A DNA stretch of 64,000 nt. It comes from JADFOI01 sp965218935 (GTDB taxonomy: Bacteria > Acidobacteriota > UBA6911 > RPQK01 > JADFOI01). This document shows positions 53,020 to 60,974 of the stretch, piece by piece (the first letter of the stretch is position 1; every line of letters begins with the position of its first letter). Under the pieces are notes generated by a model that saw nothing but the letters and a program-made list of their open reading frames with translations, ran no database searches and was not told the DNA's origin. The translations under genes and the position numbers were made by a program. Where the stretch lies: NCBI GenBank assembly GCA_965218935.1, contig CBDCMH010000005.1:248001-312000 (forward strand). Direction: 5' to 3'.

Positions 53020-53049
53020 GTATGTTATTCTTTGGTCCTGGACCTGATT

Positions 53050-53775
53050 ATGTCACCGGATGCCAAGGCCAAGCAGTTGATTGTGGCTCTCGATGTTTCG
53101 ACTCAAGAAAAGGCCACCGAATTGGTACGGACATTGAAGGATCAGATAGGCTACTTCAAAATCGGCCTTCAACTCTTCACGGCGGCCGGGCCGACCGTCG
53201 TCCAGAAGATCCTTCAGGGAGGGGTCCAGGTCTTCCTCGACCTTAAGTTTCACGATATTCCGAATACGGTCGCTCAGGCCGCCCTGGAGGCAGCCCGGCT
53301 GGGCGTCCACATGATGACCCTCCACACTCTGGGTGGAGAAGGCATGATGAAACAGACCCGTGAAACATTACAGGAGCACTCTCTACGAGAGGGATGGTCC
53401 TGTCCCAAGCTGTTAGGGGTCACGCTCCTCACCAGCATTGATCAGCAAATGCTTCCTTTTCTGGGCATTGACCGTCCCCTGGATCAGGAAGTCTTGCATT
53501 TGGCTCGATCCGCTCAAAAGGCTGGACTGGACGGAATCGTTTCCTCCCCTCGCGAACTGCCTCTGCTCCGACAGGAAGGGCCGGAAGGATTCCTCCTGGT
53601 GACACCGGGTATTCGCTCCGCGGAAGCGAAAGGTGACGACCAACGGCGCACGATGACCGCTTCTGAGGCCCTGGCAGCAGGTGCCGACTATCTTGTGGTT
53701 GGGCGACAGATCGTCCAATCCAAGCATCCGGTCCAAGCAGTCCAAGCACTTCTTGGAGAAATTCCTATCGAATAA
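53050..53775 (+). CDS. pyrF: orotidine 5'-phosphate decarboxylase
   Basis: 241 residues from ATG 53050 (the frame is open to a TTG at 53032). Last step of UMP synthesis. Catalytic motif VFLDLKFHDIPNTVAQAALE carries the Lys/Asp cluster; phosphate loop VTPGIRSAEAKGDDQRRTMT and GADYLVVGRQIVQS. Begins 30 bases after truncated repeat copy 6, divergent from pyrR. Confidence 0.96.
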   Translation: MSPDAKAKQLIVALDVSTQEKATELVRTLKDQIGYFKIGLQLFTAAGPTVVQKILQGGVQVFLDLKFHDIPNTVAQAALEAARLGVHMMTLHTLGGEGMMKQTRETLQEHSLREGWSCPKLLGVTLLTSIDQQMLPFLGIDRPLDQEVLHLARSAQKAGLDGIVSSPRELPLLRQEGPEGFLLVTPGIRSAEAKGDDQRRTMTASEALAAGADYLVVGRQIVQSKHPVQAVQALLGEIPIE

Positions 53776-53791
53776 TTCGTCCATCTTCGGT

Positions 53792-53797
53792 TAAAAT
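53792..53797 (+). promoter_or_regulatory. -10-like box TAAAAT before the 53805 gene
   Basis: TAAAAT ends seven bases before the ATG at 53805, third case of a -10-like box this close to a start (see 12683 and 26932). GGAG between them would be a ribosome site only on a longer transcript from pyrF. Confidence 0.35.
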
Positions 53798-53804
53798 GGA
53801 GCCA

Positions 53805-54368
53805 ATGAAAAAGCTAACCTTCAGCTGTCTTCTCTTTCTTTTCTGCGGTTGGGTCTCAGGTCAAGCACTCCAACGACAGCCTCCTGAATCATCACGTTGT
53901 CACATCTTCATCGACGATTTGAACATTTGGACCATCGAGATTATTGAAGACCGGGGTGGAGTGATTGTACCGATCGTCAACCTTATTACTTTCTCACCAG
54001 GCGAATGGGACTTTCGACCCCGCGACATACACATCTATAGCGGGGCCCGGGAAACCCAGGCAGAAAAATTCTCGATGGACACGGGGGTTCCTGGCGAGCC
54101 CTACCTTATGGAATATCTTCGGGTCCTGGGTAACAGCTTTCTAGGCCTGGACCTTTTGGGAGGATTTGACGAATTTTCCGAACCCACCCAAGTCGTTATC
54201 GATCTCGGAGAGGATCGTTTCCAGCTGGAGCCTCTAGAATGCTTGGATTTCGAAGCTCTGGCAGAAAAAATTGACCGAATCAATTTCAACAGTCCCAACC
54301 TTTGGGAAGATTTCGAAGTCCTTCAGATCAAGTTTATGGGCCAAAAAATGCCCCTCCCCGTGGAGTAG
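53805..54368 (+). CDS. secreted protein of unknown function
   Basis: 187 residues from ATG 53805; ATG 53796 adds three residues. Signal peptide MKKLTFSCLLFLFCGWVSG. The mature part is acidic with mixed strands and helices, two Cys (SSRCHIF and LECLDF) that could bond, and no known motif. The TAG stop (54366-54368) is formed by the left end of repeat copy 7, so the original 3' end has probably been changed. Confidence 0.7.
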   Translation: MKKLTFSCLLFLFCGWVSGQALQRQPPESSRCHIFIDDLNIWTIEIIEDRGGVIVPIVNLITFSPGEWDFRPRDIHIYSGARETQAEKFSMDTGVPGEPYLMEYLRVLGNSFLGLDLLGGFDEFSEPTQVVIDLGEDRFQLEPLECLDFEALAEKIDRINFNSPNLWEDFEVLQIKFMGQKMPLPVE

Positions 54369-54448
54369 CCGGGACTATTCATGAGTTCTCTACTGCAGCA
54401 GCGAAATCATCCCGCCTCGTGACTAGAACCTATGAATAATCCCGGCTA
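54366..54448. repeat. MITE-like palindromic element, copy 7 (minimal, 83 bp, TA-flanked)
   Basis: Left end TAGCCGGGACTATTCATGAG, right end AACCTATGAATAATCCCGGC followed by TA; only CTACTGCAGCAGCGAAATCA remains of the interior. Both terminal inverted repeats are intact. It supplies TAG stops to the two genes converging on it: 54366-54368 (plus) and 54446-54448 (minus). Confidence 0.9.
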
Positions 54449-55357
54449 CGGAACGACCATCTGGAGACTCTCACTGGAGGACGAAAACTCCATGGGACTC
54501 TGGCCAATCAATTCGCCATCCATTTGGATAGGAACGGGGCGATCACTCGATACCTTCAGGTACTGAACTTTTCGATAGAGGACATCGGGATAGCGAAGGT
54601 GTCTTCCCGACAGAACGCCCCAAAGATAGAGAAGGTAGCGCCACCTCTGTCGGCTGGTGAAGAGGCACACGTCCAGACAGTTTTCCTGGACACTGGCCTT
54701 TGGAGTAAGTTGTAGTTCCCCTCCATAGTTTCGGGCGTTACCGATCACGGCAAAGGTCCCCTGGTGCACTTCTCCTTCCCAACTCAACTCAAAGGGAGTC
54801 ATCGGATACTTCAAAAGAGCTACATGAGCGACCAACCAGTAAGCACCCATGCCCAAAGTTTTTTTCATCTTTTGACCCGTTCTGGAAATCACCTCCCCAT
54901 CAAATCCGATGCCCGCCATCAGGTGAAAATAATGTCGCTTGGTCTGGCTCGAGGAGATCGGGGACAGGGCCCCGGGGGCTGGTCCCCGATCTCCCCACCC
55001 CAAGTGGATTTGCTGCAACTTCCTTCGGGGCACCAGCGACAGCGCCCGCTCCGGGTCCCTGGGGATACCCAGTTCTCGAGCCAGCACATTGGTGGTGCCG
55101 GCCGGTAAAAGAGCCACGGGAATCTGCCACTTCACCGCTTCTGGGATCACCTCATGGAGGGTTCCATCACCGCCGTAAACGATGAGCAAATCCTTATTCT
55201 CTAGATTCAGCCCCGCAGAGGCCTCTTGTGACGGTCGAGTGCTGGCGGTCTCAGCCCGGATCCCATAGTGATAGAGGGTCTTGAGTAATGCTTTCAGCCG
55301 CTTTTCGGAAAGAGGGAATCGACCCGCAGCAGGGTTGTACAACAAGAGGGCATTCAT
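54446..55357 (-). CDS. diacylglycerol kinase family lipid kinase
   Basis: 303 residues. Phosphorylates diacylglycerol or a related lipid at the inner membrane. ATP-binding motif LIVYGGDGTLHEVIPEAVKW with GGDGT, then LLPAGTTNVLARELGIPRDP and MAGIGFDGEVISRTG; C-terminal beta sandwich ending PIQMDGELIGQSPMEFS. The stop codon is supplied by repeat copy 7; the start codon abuts repeat copy 8, so both gene ends border elements. Exact substrate unknown. Confidence 0.9.
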   Translation of the reverse strand: MNALLLYNPAAGRFPLSEKRLKALLKTLYHYGIRAETASTRPSQEASAGLNLENKDLLIVYGGDGTLHEVIPEAVKWQIPVALLPAGTTNVLARELGIPRDPERALSLVPRRKLQQIHLGWGDRGPAPGALSPISSSQTKRHYFHLMAGIGFDGEVISRTGQKMKKTLGMGAYWLVAHVALLKYPMTPFELSWEGEVHQGTFAVIGNARNYGGELQLTPKASVQENCLDVCLFTSRQRWRYLLYLWGVLSGRHLRYPDVLYRKVQYLKVSSDRPVPIQMDGELIGQSPMEFSSSSESLQMVVP

Positions 55358-55516
55358 TACTTTTCTACTGCAGCGGGGAAATCATCCGTCCTGACGGCGT
55401 TCCACTCCCTCGGACCTCCTTAGTGAACCCGTAGTACGCTTGCGGGGGCCTGGGGCACCCGCTTGCGGGTCACGAGCCTTGTCAGGCCGGCGCCTTCCCC
55501 ACTTCGTAACGAAAAG
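55358..55516. repeat. MITE-like palindromic element, copy 8 (ends eroded)
   Basis: TTTCTACTGCAGCGGGGAAA and TCATCCGTCCTGACGGCGTT match the left half of copy 2; GGGGCACCCGCTTGCGGGTC and CACTTCGTAACGA match the right half. The terminal GCCCGGA segments are lost at both ends. GGAGT-GG-ACTCC (55515-55527) follows as a small hairpin. It lies between the M23 peptidase and the lipid kinase. Confidence 0.75.
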
Positions 55517-55533
55517 GAGTGGACTCCTGTTTA

Positions 55534-56805
55534 TTAGTCGGTCTGTGGAGTACGGCTGAGGAAGGGATCACTCTCCGGAATGGATGTCAACCGCTCCATG
55601 AGCTCGTTACGGAGTAGCACGAACTGGTTCCAATATGCCTTTTCCACCCCCCGATCCGAGGGTAAAGCTACAAGTTCTTTTGGATTGATATATTTGCCGC
55701 TTCGATTCTGGACCCGATAATCGAGATGGGGAGCCGTAGAAAGGCCGGTGGATCCAACTCTTCCGATTCGCTCTCCCTGCTTGACTCTCTGGCCCCGGCG
55801 CACATCCATGCGAGAGAGATGAGCATAGCCGGTGACGTAGCCATTGGGGTGACGAACCTCCACCAGGTTGCTAAAGCCTCCCTTTCGTCTAGCGGAGATC
55901 ACGGTTCCATCGGCGGAAGCCAGGACGGGGGTTCCCCGGGGAGCACCGTAGTCCACTCCCAGATGAGGGCGTCTCTCCTTTAAAATGGGATGATAGCGCG
56001 AATGAGAAAATCTGGATGTGATACGGCGATCAAAAGCGAAGGGGGCCCTCAAAAAAGGCCTTCTCACCCCATCGCCATTCTCATGGTAGTATCCCCTGCT
56101 CTGGGGATTTTCAAATAGGAAAGCGTAATAGGTTCCAGCCCTATTGACGAACTGAACCGCCAAAATCTCTCCATACTTCACAAATTCCCCATCGAGATAT
56201 TTTTTCTCCAAAATCAGCTTGAACGACTCTTTGGGCCAGATCGCGGTAAAGTCAATATCCCATTGAAGGATCTGGTGAAGGGACTCAATGAGCTGGGGCT
56301 TTTCTCCCTGAGCCACCAGTGTCTCCCACAGCGAACTGTCCACCTCCCCGTAGAACTCCTCAATAACCACCTCGAACTCATGCCTGTGGAGAGAGCCCAC
56401 GTACTGGTCCGACTCACGCCTCACCCGGAGGTATTCCTCATCGTCAATGTGGTATTCCAGACTGTGGAAAGTCCCACCAACGAACCGTTCAATGGCAAAG
56501 CGATGCCCGGGCATCACCCGACTCAGGTTGTAGACTGGCTTAACATCTTGAACCAGATAGTGAATCGCACTGTGCGTGAACCCCAAGTCCAACAAGATTT
56601 CCTGGAGGGTGGACCTGGGGGCGATAACACGCGCCACTCTTTCGAGCTGCGGCCTTTCCACTTCGAAGTGACAGATGACCATGGGTTCTATTTCCAGAGC
56701 ATCCGCCCCATCCGCGCTGACGGAGAACGCGTAAAGGAAAAGGAGGCTAAGACCCACCACAGAAACACCCATCAGAAAAACAAGTCTATTCCAAACGAAA
56801 AGCAC
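55534..56805 (-). CDS. M23 family metallopeptidase (cell-wall endopeptidase-like)
   Basis: 423 residues with an N-terminal membrane anchor or signal (LVFLMGVSVVGLSLLFLYAF). An OapA/LysM-like middle (STLQEILLDLGFTHSAIHYL, MPGHRFAIERF) precedes the LytM domain: RPHLGVDYGAPRGTPVLASA (HxxxD zinc ligands), NGYVTGYAHLSRMDVRRGQR, and GLSTAPHLDYRV. In the last motif the usual second His of HxH is Asp. It probably cleaves peptidoglycan cross-links, or acts as an activator if the change kills catalysis. Short gap from coaD upstream. Confidence 0.9.
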   Translation of the reverse strand: MLFVWNRLVFLMGVSVVGLSLLFLYAFSVSADGADALEIEPMVICHFEVERPQLERVARVIAPRSTLQEILLDLGFTHSAIHYLVQDVKPVYNLSRVMPGHRFAIERFVGGTFHSLEYHIDDEEYLRVRRESDQYVGSLHRHEFEVVIEEFYGEVDSSLWETLVAQGEKPQLIESLHQILQWDIDFTAIWPKESFKLILEKKYLDGEFVKYGEILAVQFVNRAGTYYAFLFENPQSRGYYHENGDGVRRPFLRAPFAFDRRITSRFSHSRYHPILKERRPHLGVDYGAPRGTPVLASADGTVISARRKGGFSNLVEVRHPNGYVTGYAHLSRMDVRRGQRVKQGERIGRVGSTGLSTAPHLDYRVQNRSGKYINPKELVALPSDRGVEKAYWNQFVLLRNELMERLTSIPESDPFLSRTPQTD

Positions 56806-56818
56806 CCTACCTCCTGAT

Positions 56819-57307
56819 CTAACCTGCCTTTTTTTTATTCAGGAAATCCTCTACCACCGAGGGAACGATCCCCTCTACAGAGCCCCCCAACAAGAATATC
56901 TCTTTCACCAACCTGGAACTCAGATATGTGTACGCCTCCGCAGGTACCATGAATATCGTTTCGATTCCCGGCTGCATCCGGCGGTTCATGAGCGCCATTT
57001 GAAACTCGTACTCATAGTCGGTCACCGCTCGAATGCCCCGCAGGATCACCTGGGCCTTTTGGGCAACGGCGTAATTCACAAGTAAACCTTGAAAGGTTTC
57101 AACCTGAACATTATCCCATTTTCCGGTGACTTCCCGCAGCATCTCCAGCCGCTCGTCTGTAGTGAAGAAGGGTTCCTTTTCCATATTGACGAGTACCCCG
57201 ACAATGACCCGGTCGAAGATACCTTGGCTTCTTTCGATGATATCGACATGCCCATTGGTCACCGGGTCAAAGGAACCCGGATAGATCGCAGTCACTTCCT
57301 TTGCCAT
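56819..57307 (-). CDS. coaD: phosphopantetheine adenylyltransferase
   Basis: 162 residues, standard length. Fourth step of CoA synthesis. Nucleotidyltransferase motif AIYPGSFDPVTNGHVDIIER, VNYAVAQKAQVILRGIRAVT, DYEYEFQMALMNRRMQPGIE and YTYLSSRLVKEIFLLGGSVE. The C-terminus KKKAG is short. Divergent from the sigma-like gene. Confidence 0.98.
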   Translation of the reverse strand: MAKEVTAIYPGSFDPVTNGHVDIIERSQGIFDRVIVGVLVNMEKEPFFTTDERLEMLREVTGKWDNVQVETFQGLLVNYAVAQKAQVILRGIRAVTDYEYEFQMALMNRRMQPGIETIFMVPAEAYTYLSSRLVKEIFLLGGSVEGIVPSVVEDFLNKKKAG

Positions 57308-57340
57308 AGATTGGGCCTATGTTAAAAGACTCCGCTTTCC

Positions 57341-57369
57341 TTGACAACTCTTTTCACGGCTCCTATAGT
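57341..57369 (+). promoter_or_regulatory. strong sigma-70-like promoter upstream of the sigma-like gene
   Basis: TTGACA (57341-57346), exactly 17 bases, TATAGT (57364-57369). Transcription would start near 57376, downstream of the first in-frame TTG (57341) and GTG (57368), so those cannot be the translation start on this transcript. Confidence 0.7.
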
Positions 57370-57442
57370 GAGCAGGCCTCGCTGGGTTTCCCCGTTTCTC
57401 TTCAGAGTTCGTCATTGCCGTTTCTGCGAAGCTTTTTTCGCA

Positions 57443-58087
57443 TTGCTGGAACGGCTTTGGCACAAGAATCAGGCTATTCTTCGATCTCTTATTGGCAATA
57501 TTCTGGTGGACCCGTCGAGCGTGGATGACGTTTTACAGGAAGCCTTCGTCAAATTGCTCGAATCCAACAAACACTTCTCCACCCCGAATGAGGCCTACAA
57601 CTACATGCGAAAAGTGGTCCTCAATACCAGCATCGACCATTACCGTTGCCTGCGGCGCCAGAAGGCCTACTCCCTGAACACTGGCAATCTTTCTTCTCTA
57701 TCCTCAAATGCTCCCAACCCATTGAACCTTCTCATTGAGAAAGAAAAGGGTGAGGTGAAACAATCGATTCTGAAAGAAATCCGCAAGACCCTGGGAGAAC
57801 TGTCTCCCGAACAGAGAGAGGCCATCGACATCGCCTTTAATCGAAATCACCGGAAAATCAAGGATATCTGCACAGAGAAAGGAATTCCCTACTCGACCAT
57901 CCGAAGTCGCGTGACCGCAGGCATCGATCACATTCGACGCCGGGTAACCGTCAAGGGAATTTATCGAACCCTCGGAGAAATAACCCTCGGAGAGGTAACC
58001 GTGGGAGAGACCCGAAAAGAGGGCTCAACGACGTCAACGGGGTCCACCAAAGGTTCGAGCACTGTGGGAGGAAGCGCTGAGGAGTAA
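57443..58087 (+). CDS. ECF-like RNA polymerase sigma factor
   Basis: 214 residues from TTG 57443, the first in-frame start after the predicted transcription start; the frame is open from 57341, and the start remains uncertain. Region 2 reads NILVDPSSVDDVLQEAFVKL and EAYNYMRKVVLNTSIDHYRC; region 4 reads LGELSPEQREAIDIAFNRNH and EKGIPYSTIRSRVTAGIDHI. The tail (last 45 residues, Thr/Gly/Ser-rich) overlaps the end of the convergent secreted-protein gene by 127 bases. No obvious anti-sigma gene adjoins it. Confidence 0.82.
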   Translation: MLERLWHKNQAILRSLIGNILVDPSSVDDVLQEAFVKLLESNKHFSTPNEAYNYMRKVVLNTSIDHYRCLRRQKAYSLNTGNLSSLSSNAPNPLNLLIEKEKGEVKQSILKEIRKTLGELSPEQREAIDIAFNRNHRKIKDICTEKGIPYSTIRSRVTAGIDHIRRRVTVKGIYRTLGEITLGEVTVGETRKEGSTTSTGSTKGSSTVGGSAEE

Positions 58088-59637
58088 TCCAGGGCCTCAT
58101 TGCCGACGACTTCCTGCCCTGCCAGCGGCTGGGTGGACTCGATCCGGACGAAACCGCCGATCTGATCGGCTGACTCGGGAATCAGGTCTTCGACCAACTG
58201 ATCCAATCGCTCCCCCGGGCCCAGCGACAGCCTGGGTGGCGGTGAGTCACCTGGGAGCGTTCTCGAAGGGCTGGCCTCCCCCACCAGGTTTCCCAAGGAA
58301 TCGAAAACCTTGATGGTGAGGTCCGCTGGCTCGTCGTTGGGATTGAACAAGACAAGGCGGGTAAACAAATTCTGGGCAGGATCGTCCGGATCGTCCGGAT
58401 TGAGAGAACCGTTGGTCACCTGGCTGAAAAGAGCCTCGGTGAAAAGGGTTTCCTGCAAGGGTAGCGCCGCCGCGTAGTTGATGGTTTCGGGCGTGCCGGT
58501 GGCGTTGTCGCCCGGATCGCCGAAAATGACGTCCCCGATGACTCCTCCCCCTTCCACCTCGACGATGATGGAGCCAGAAACCAGGTTCCGGTCCGACGTC
58601 GGGTTCGCCATTCCAGGAAATAACAAATGCACCGGGCCCTGAAAGCTTCCGCCTGCCTGTAGGACAAAAACCGAGGAGGCGAATTCAACTCCATCGTCGC
58701 TGAAGGCTCTGAGGGTCACAGCCCGCAGCTCCTGAGTCGTGTTCACCAAATTGAGGCTGCTGAAGATGCCCCCGTTTTCCCCCAAACCACTGGCCAGTTG
58801 TGGGGAGTAAAGCGTCAACGCCTCGCTCCCAGGCGAGGCATTCAATACCAGGACGCTGTCGTCAACGACGATCAGCTCGAATCCCACCGCCCCGGGGCCC
58901 TCTACGTCTACCCGGACGGTGGCCGTGGCCACCTGCTGAATCTGGCCAAAAATGCCGCTCACCGTGTCAAACAAGCGGCCAAAGGCAGGAAGTCCCACCT
59001 CTTGAGTTTGGGCGATGTTGGCGCCGGTAACATTCACCAGGCTGAGCCTGAGGGTGATGGGCTCATCGTTAGGATTGACGATGGTCAAGAAGGTCGTTGC
59101 ATCCTTGGGTCCGAAGAGGCCGAAATTAGGAAAAGTCGCCGGGCCCTCGTGGACTCGGGTGAAAAAGAGCACCTTGGACTGCTCGGTGAAAGCCACGGCT
59201 CCATCCAACCGGGTCAGCTTCCCCTCCCGTCCATTTCCGAGTTGGAAAAAGCCGGAGAGATCAGGAGTCGCGGAACTCATCCGTATCCAGCCCTGCAGCT
59301 CGCGAATCGGCTCATCTCCAAAAAGCTCGCTGCCCAGCAGGGCCACCTGGTTCTGCGAATCCAGACTCTCTTGAGCGGGGTTCTCCGGAAAGTCTATCAG
59401 CTGGCCGGCGTCGTCAAAGCCCTCTATCGTGATCTGGACAGCATCCGGGGAATGATTGAGCAGCCCATAGCCCGAAAAATTGGCTTCATCCTCAAAAAAG
59501 AATGGAAACAGGAGCGAGAAAGTCTCCTGCTCCTCCTCTTGAACGCTTACCGCCCAGGGAGCCAGGACTACCAGGCCCATGCCTAGGACCAGCCAGCCGG
59601 CGATCCTTATCCAATTCTTTCCTCGCTTTTTGGGCAT
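57961..59637 (-). CDS. large secreted beta-rich protein of unknown function
   Basis: 558 residues. Signal peptide or anchor (IAGWLVLGMGLVVLAPWAVS), then repeated beta-sandwich-like units: FFEDEANFSGYGLLNHSPDA, TTFLTIVNPNDEPITLRLSL, FSSLNLVNTTQELRAVTLRA and TRLVLFNPNDEPADLTIKVF. The NPNDEP motif occurs twice and marks a repeat of roughly 110-120 residues. Low Cys, acidic. The last 30 residues (Pro/Val/Arg-rich) are encoded opposite the sigma-factor tail. Likely extracellular or surface; no catalytic motif. Confidence 0.78.
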   Translation of the reverse strand: MPKKRGKNWIRIAGWLVLGMGLVVLAPWAVSVQEEEQETFSLLFPFFFEDEANFSGYGLLNHSPDAVQITIEGFDDAGQLIDFPENPAQESLDSQNQVALLGSELFGDEPIRELQGWIRMSSATPDLSGFFQLGNGREGKLTRLDGAVAFTEQSKVLFFTRVHEGPATFPNFGLFGPKDATTFLTIVNPNDEPITLRLSLVNVTGANIAQTQEVGLPAFGRLFDTVSGIFGQIQQVATATVRVDVEGPGAVGFELIVVDDSVLVLNASPGSEALTLYSPQLASGLGENGGIFSSLNLVNTTQELRAVTLRAFSDDGVEFASSVFVLQAGGSFQGPVHLLFPGMANPTSDRNLVSGSIIVEVEGGGVIGDVIFGDPGDNATGTPETINYAAALPLQETLFTEALFSQVTNGSLNPDDPDDPAQNLFTRLVLFNPNDEPADLTIKVFDSLGNLVGEASPSRTLPGDSPPPRLSLGPGERLDQLVEDLIPESADQIGGFVRIESTQPLAGQEVVGNEALDYSSALPPTVLEPLVDPVDVVEPSFRVSPTVTSPRVISPRVR

Positions 59638-59722
59638 GCTGTTTTCTCTGTTTGGGCCTTCTCAAAAGAATGGACCAAAGCCTAGCATACCTGTAACTTT
59701 TTATCAAGAAAGAAGATAGGGG

Positions 59723-60814
59723 CTACCGAGCCGTTGGGGTGACCGTCGGGATCATCGAACTCCCTTGGGTTACAGAACGGACCTGCTCAAAGAAGTCTAG
59801 AATTCTGGGAGAGAAGACTTTCGCGGACAACTGGTACTCGGGTTGTAAATTTAGCACCTTCTGGAACTGTTCCTTGGCGCCTTCGAGGACTACCATATCG
59901 GGTTCTGTACTGATAAAGGTTTGGTGACAGTACATCGCCCCCAAAAGAGCATGGACCTGGACGTATCCCTCTCCAATCGCCTTCAGAGCCGCTTCCAGAA
60001 TTTGGATGGACTCGCTCGCTCGGCCATCGAAAAAAGCCAGCAGCGCCTCTCGTATTTCGACCTCGCTCCTGATTTTCCTGAGGCCCTTTTCGACCGCTGT
60101 CTGGCCAGGATAAAGAGTATTCGCCCTTTGGAATTTCTCCCTTGCTTCCTGGTACTCTCTCTCCTCGAGGAGTCGTTGCCCCTCGAGTGCTAACTGCTGG
60201 CTCTCGATTCGATTTCGTATCCTGTTGTACTGGGCTGCCAGGTTTTTCTGATTGTATAGCTCAGGATCCAACTCGCGAGCCTGGTCGTAAAGCGAGGCTG
60301 CCTTCTTGTAGGCTCTTTTTCGATTGGCTTCCTCGGCTTCTTTCCGGAGCTGGAGAAAGATCTCCAGCCTCCGCTCCTGAATAAACTCGATCGCTTTTTC
60401 GAGATCCTTGTCCGAACCTCGAAACCATCCACCGAGTTTACGAAAAACATTGCCACCTTCGTCCGTTCTTCCCTCGACACCCAAAGACAGGGCCAGAATC
60501 GTTATTTTCATCATCTCCGGGCGAGAACTGGCGCGGCGAGCCCGTTGATGCAGGTCCATGTAATAACGCTTGATGACACCGCCAAGATTTTTCTGTAGCT
60601 CCTCCCTTTCTCTGATGTCGGTCTCAGACTTCAGAGCCCTTTGGTAGACCTCCATAGCGGCAGGATAATCACCCACTCTTTCCAATTCTCGGGATTCGGC
60701 TTCCAAGAGCCTTGCTTTGGTGAATTTCTCAGTCCCCGTCTGGCTTAGGACAGGATAGGCACCGAGCGAGAAGCCCGCGAGAAGGATTACGATGAGGAGT
60801 TTGTTTTCAAGCAT
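59723..60814 (-). CDS. secreted TPR protein
   Basis: 363 residues with a signal peptide (KLLIVILLAGFSLGAYPVLS), then TPR-like helical pairs (YPAAMEVYQRALKSETD; YKKAASLYDQARELDPELYN; YQEAREKFQRANTLYPGQTA; GAKEQFQKVLNLQPEYQLSA). Probable periplasmic scaffold. It is divergent from the Ser/Thr kinase, which carries similar TPR units in its C-terminal part, suggesting related partners. Partner proteins unknown. Confidence 0.8.
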   Translation of the reverse strand: MLENKLLIVILLAGFSLGAYPVLSQTGTEKFTKARLLEAESRELERVGDYPAAMEVYQRALKSETDIREREELQKNLGGVIKRYYMDLHQRARRASSRPEMMKITILALSLGVEGRTDEGGNVFRKLGGWFRGSDKDLEKAIEFIQERRLEIFLQLRKEAEEANRKRAYKKAASLYDQARELDPELYNQKNLAAQYNRIRNRIESQQLALEGQRLLEEREYQEAREKFQRANTLYPGQTAVEKGLRKIRSEVEIREALLAFFDGRASESIQILEAALKAIGEGYVQVHALLGAMYCHQTFISTEPDMVVLEGAKEQFQKVLNLQPEYQLSAKVFSPRILDFFEQVRSVTQGSSMIPTVTPTAR

Positions 60815-60974
60815 TCTGGAACACCGACACGCCCACTTTCATGGTAAAATAATCATGCACGGGACATCAAATTTCCGTCGTGGTCCTCAGAATTTGCCTA
60901 GTTCGGACACTCTAAGGATGCTTCAACTCCAAAATCATCCTAAGGCTCGAATGCTCGTACTCCGGTAGAACCTT

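Noticed and set aside
52880..53049. PyrR-dependent attenuator before pyrR
   Set aside because: No convincing PyrR-binding loop and terminator pair; the region is largely truncated repeat copy 6.
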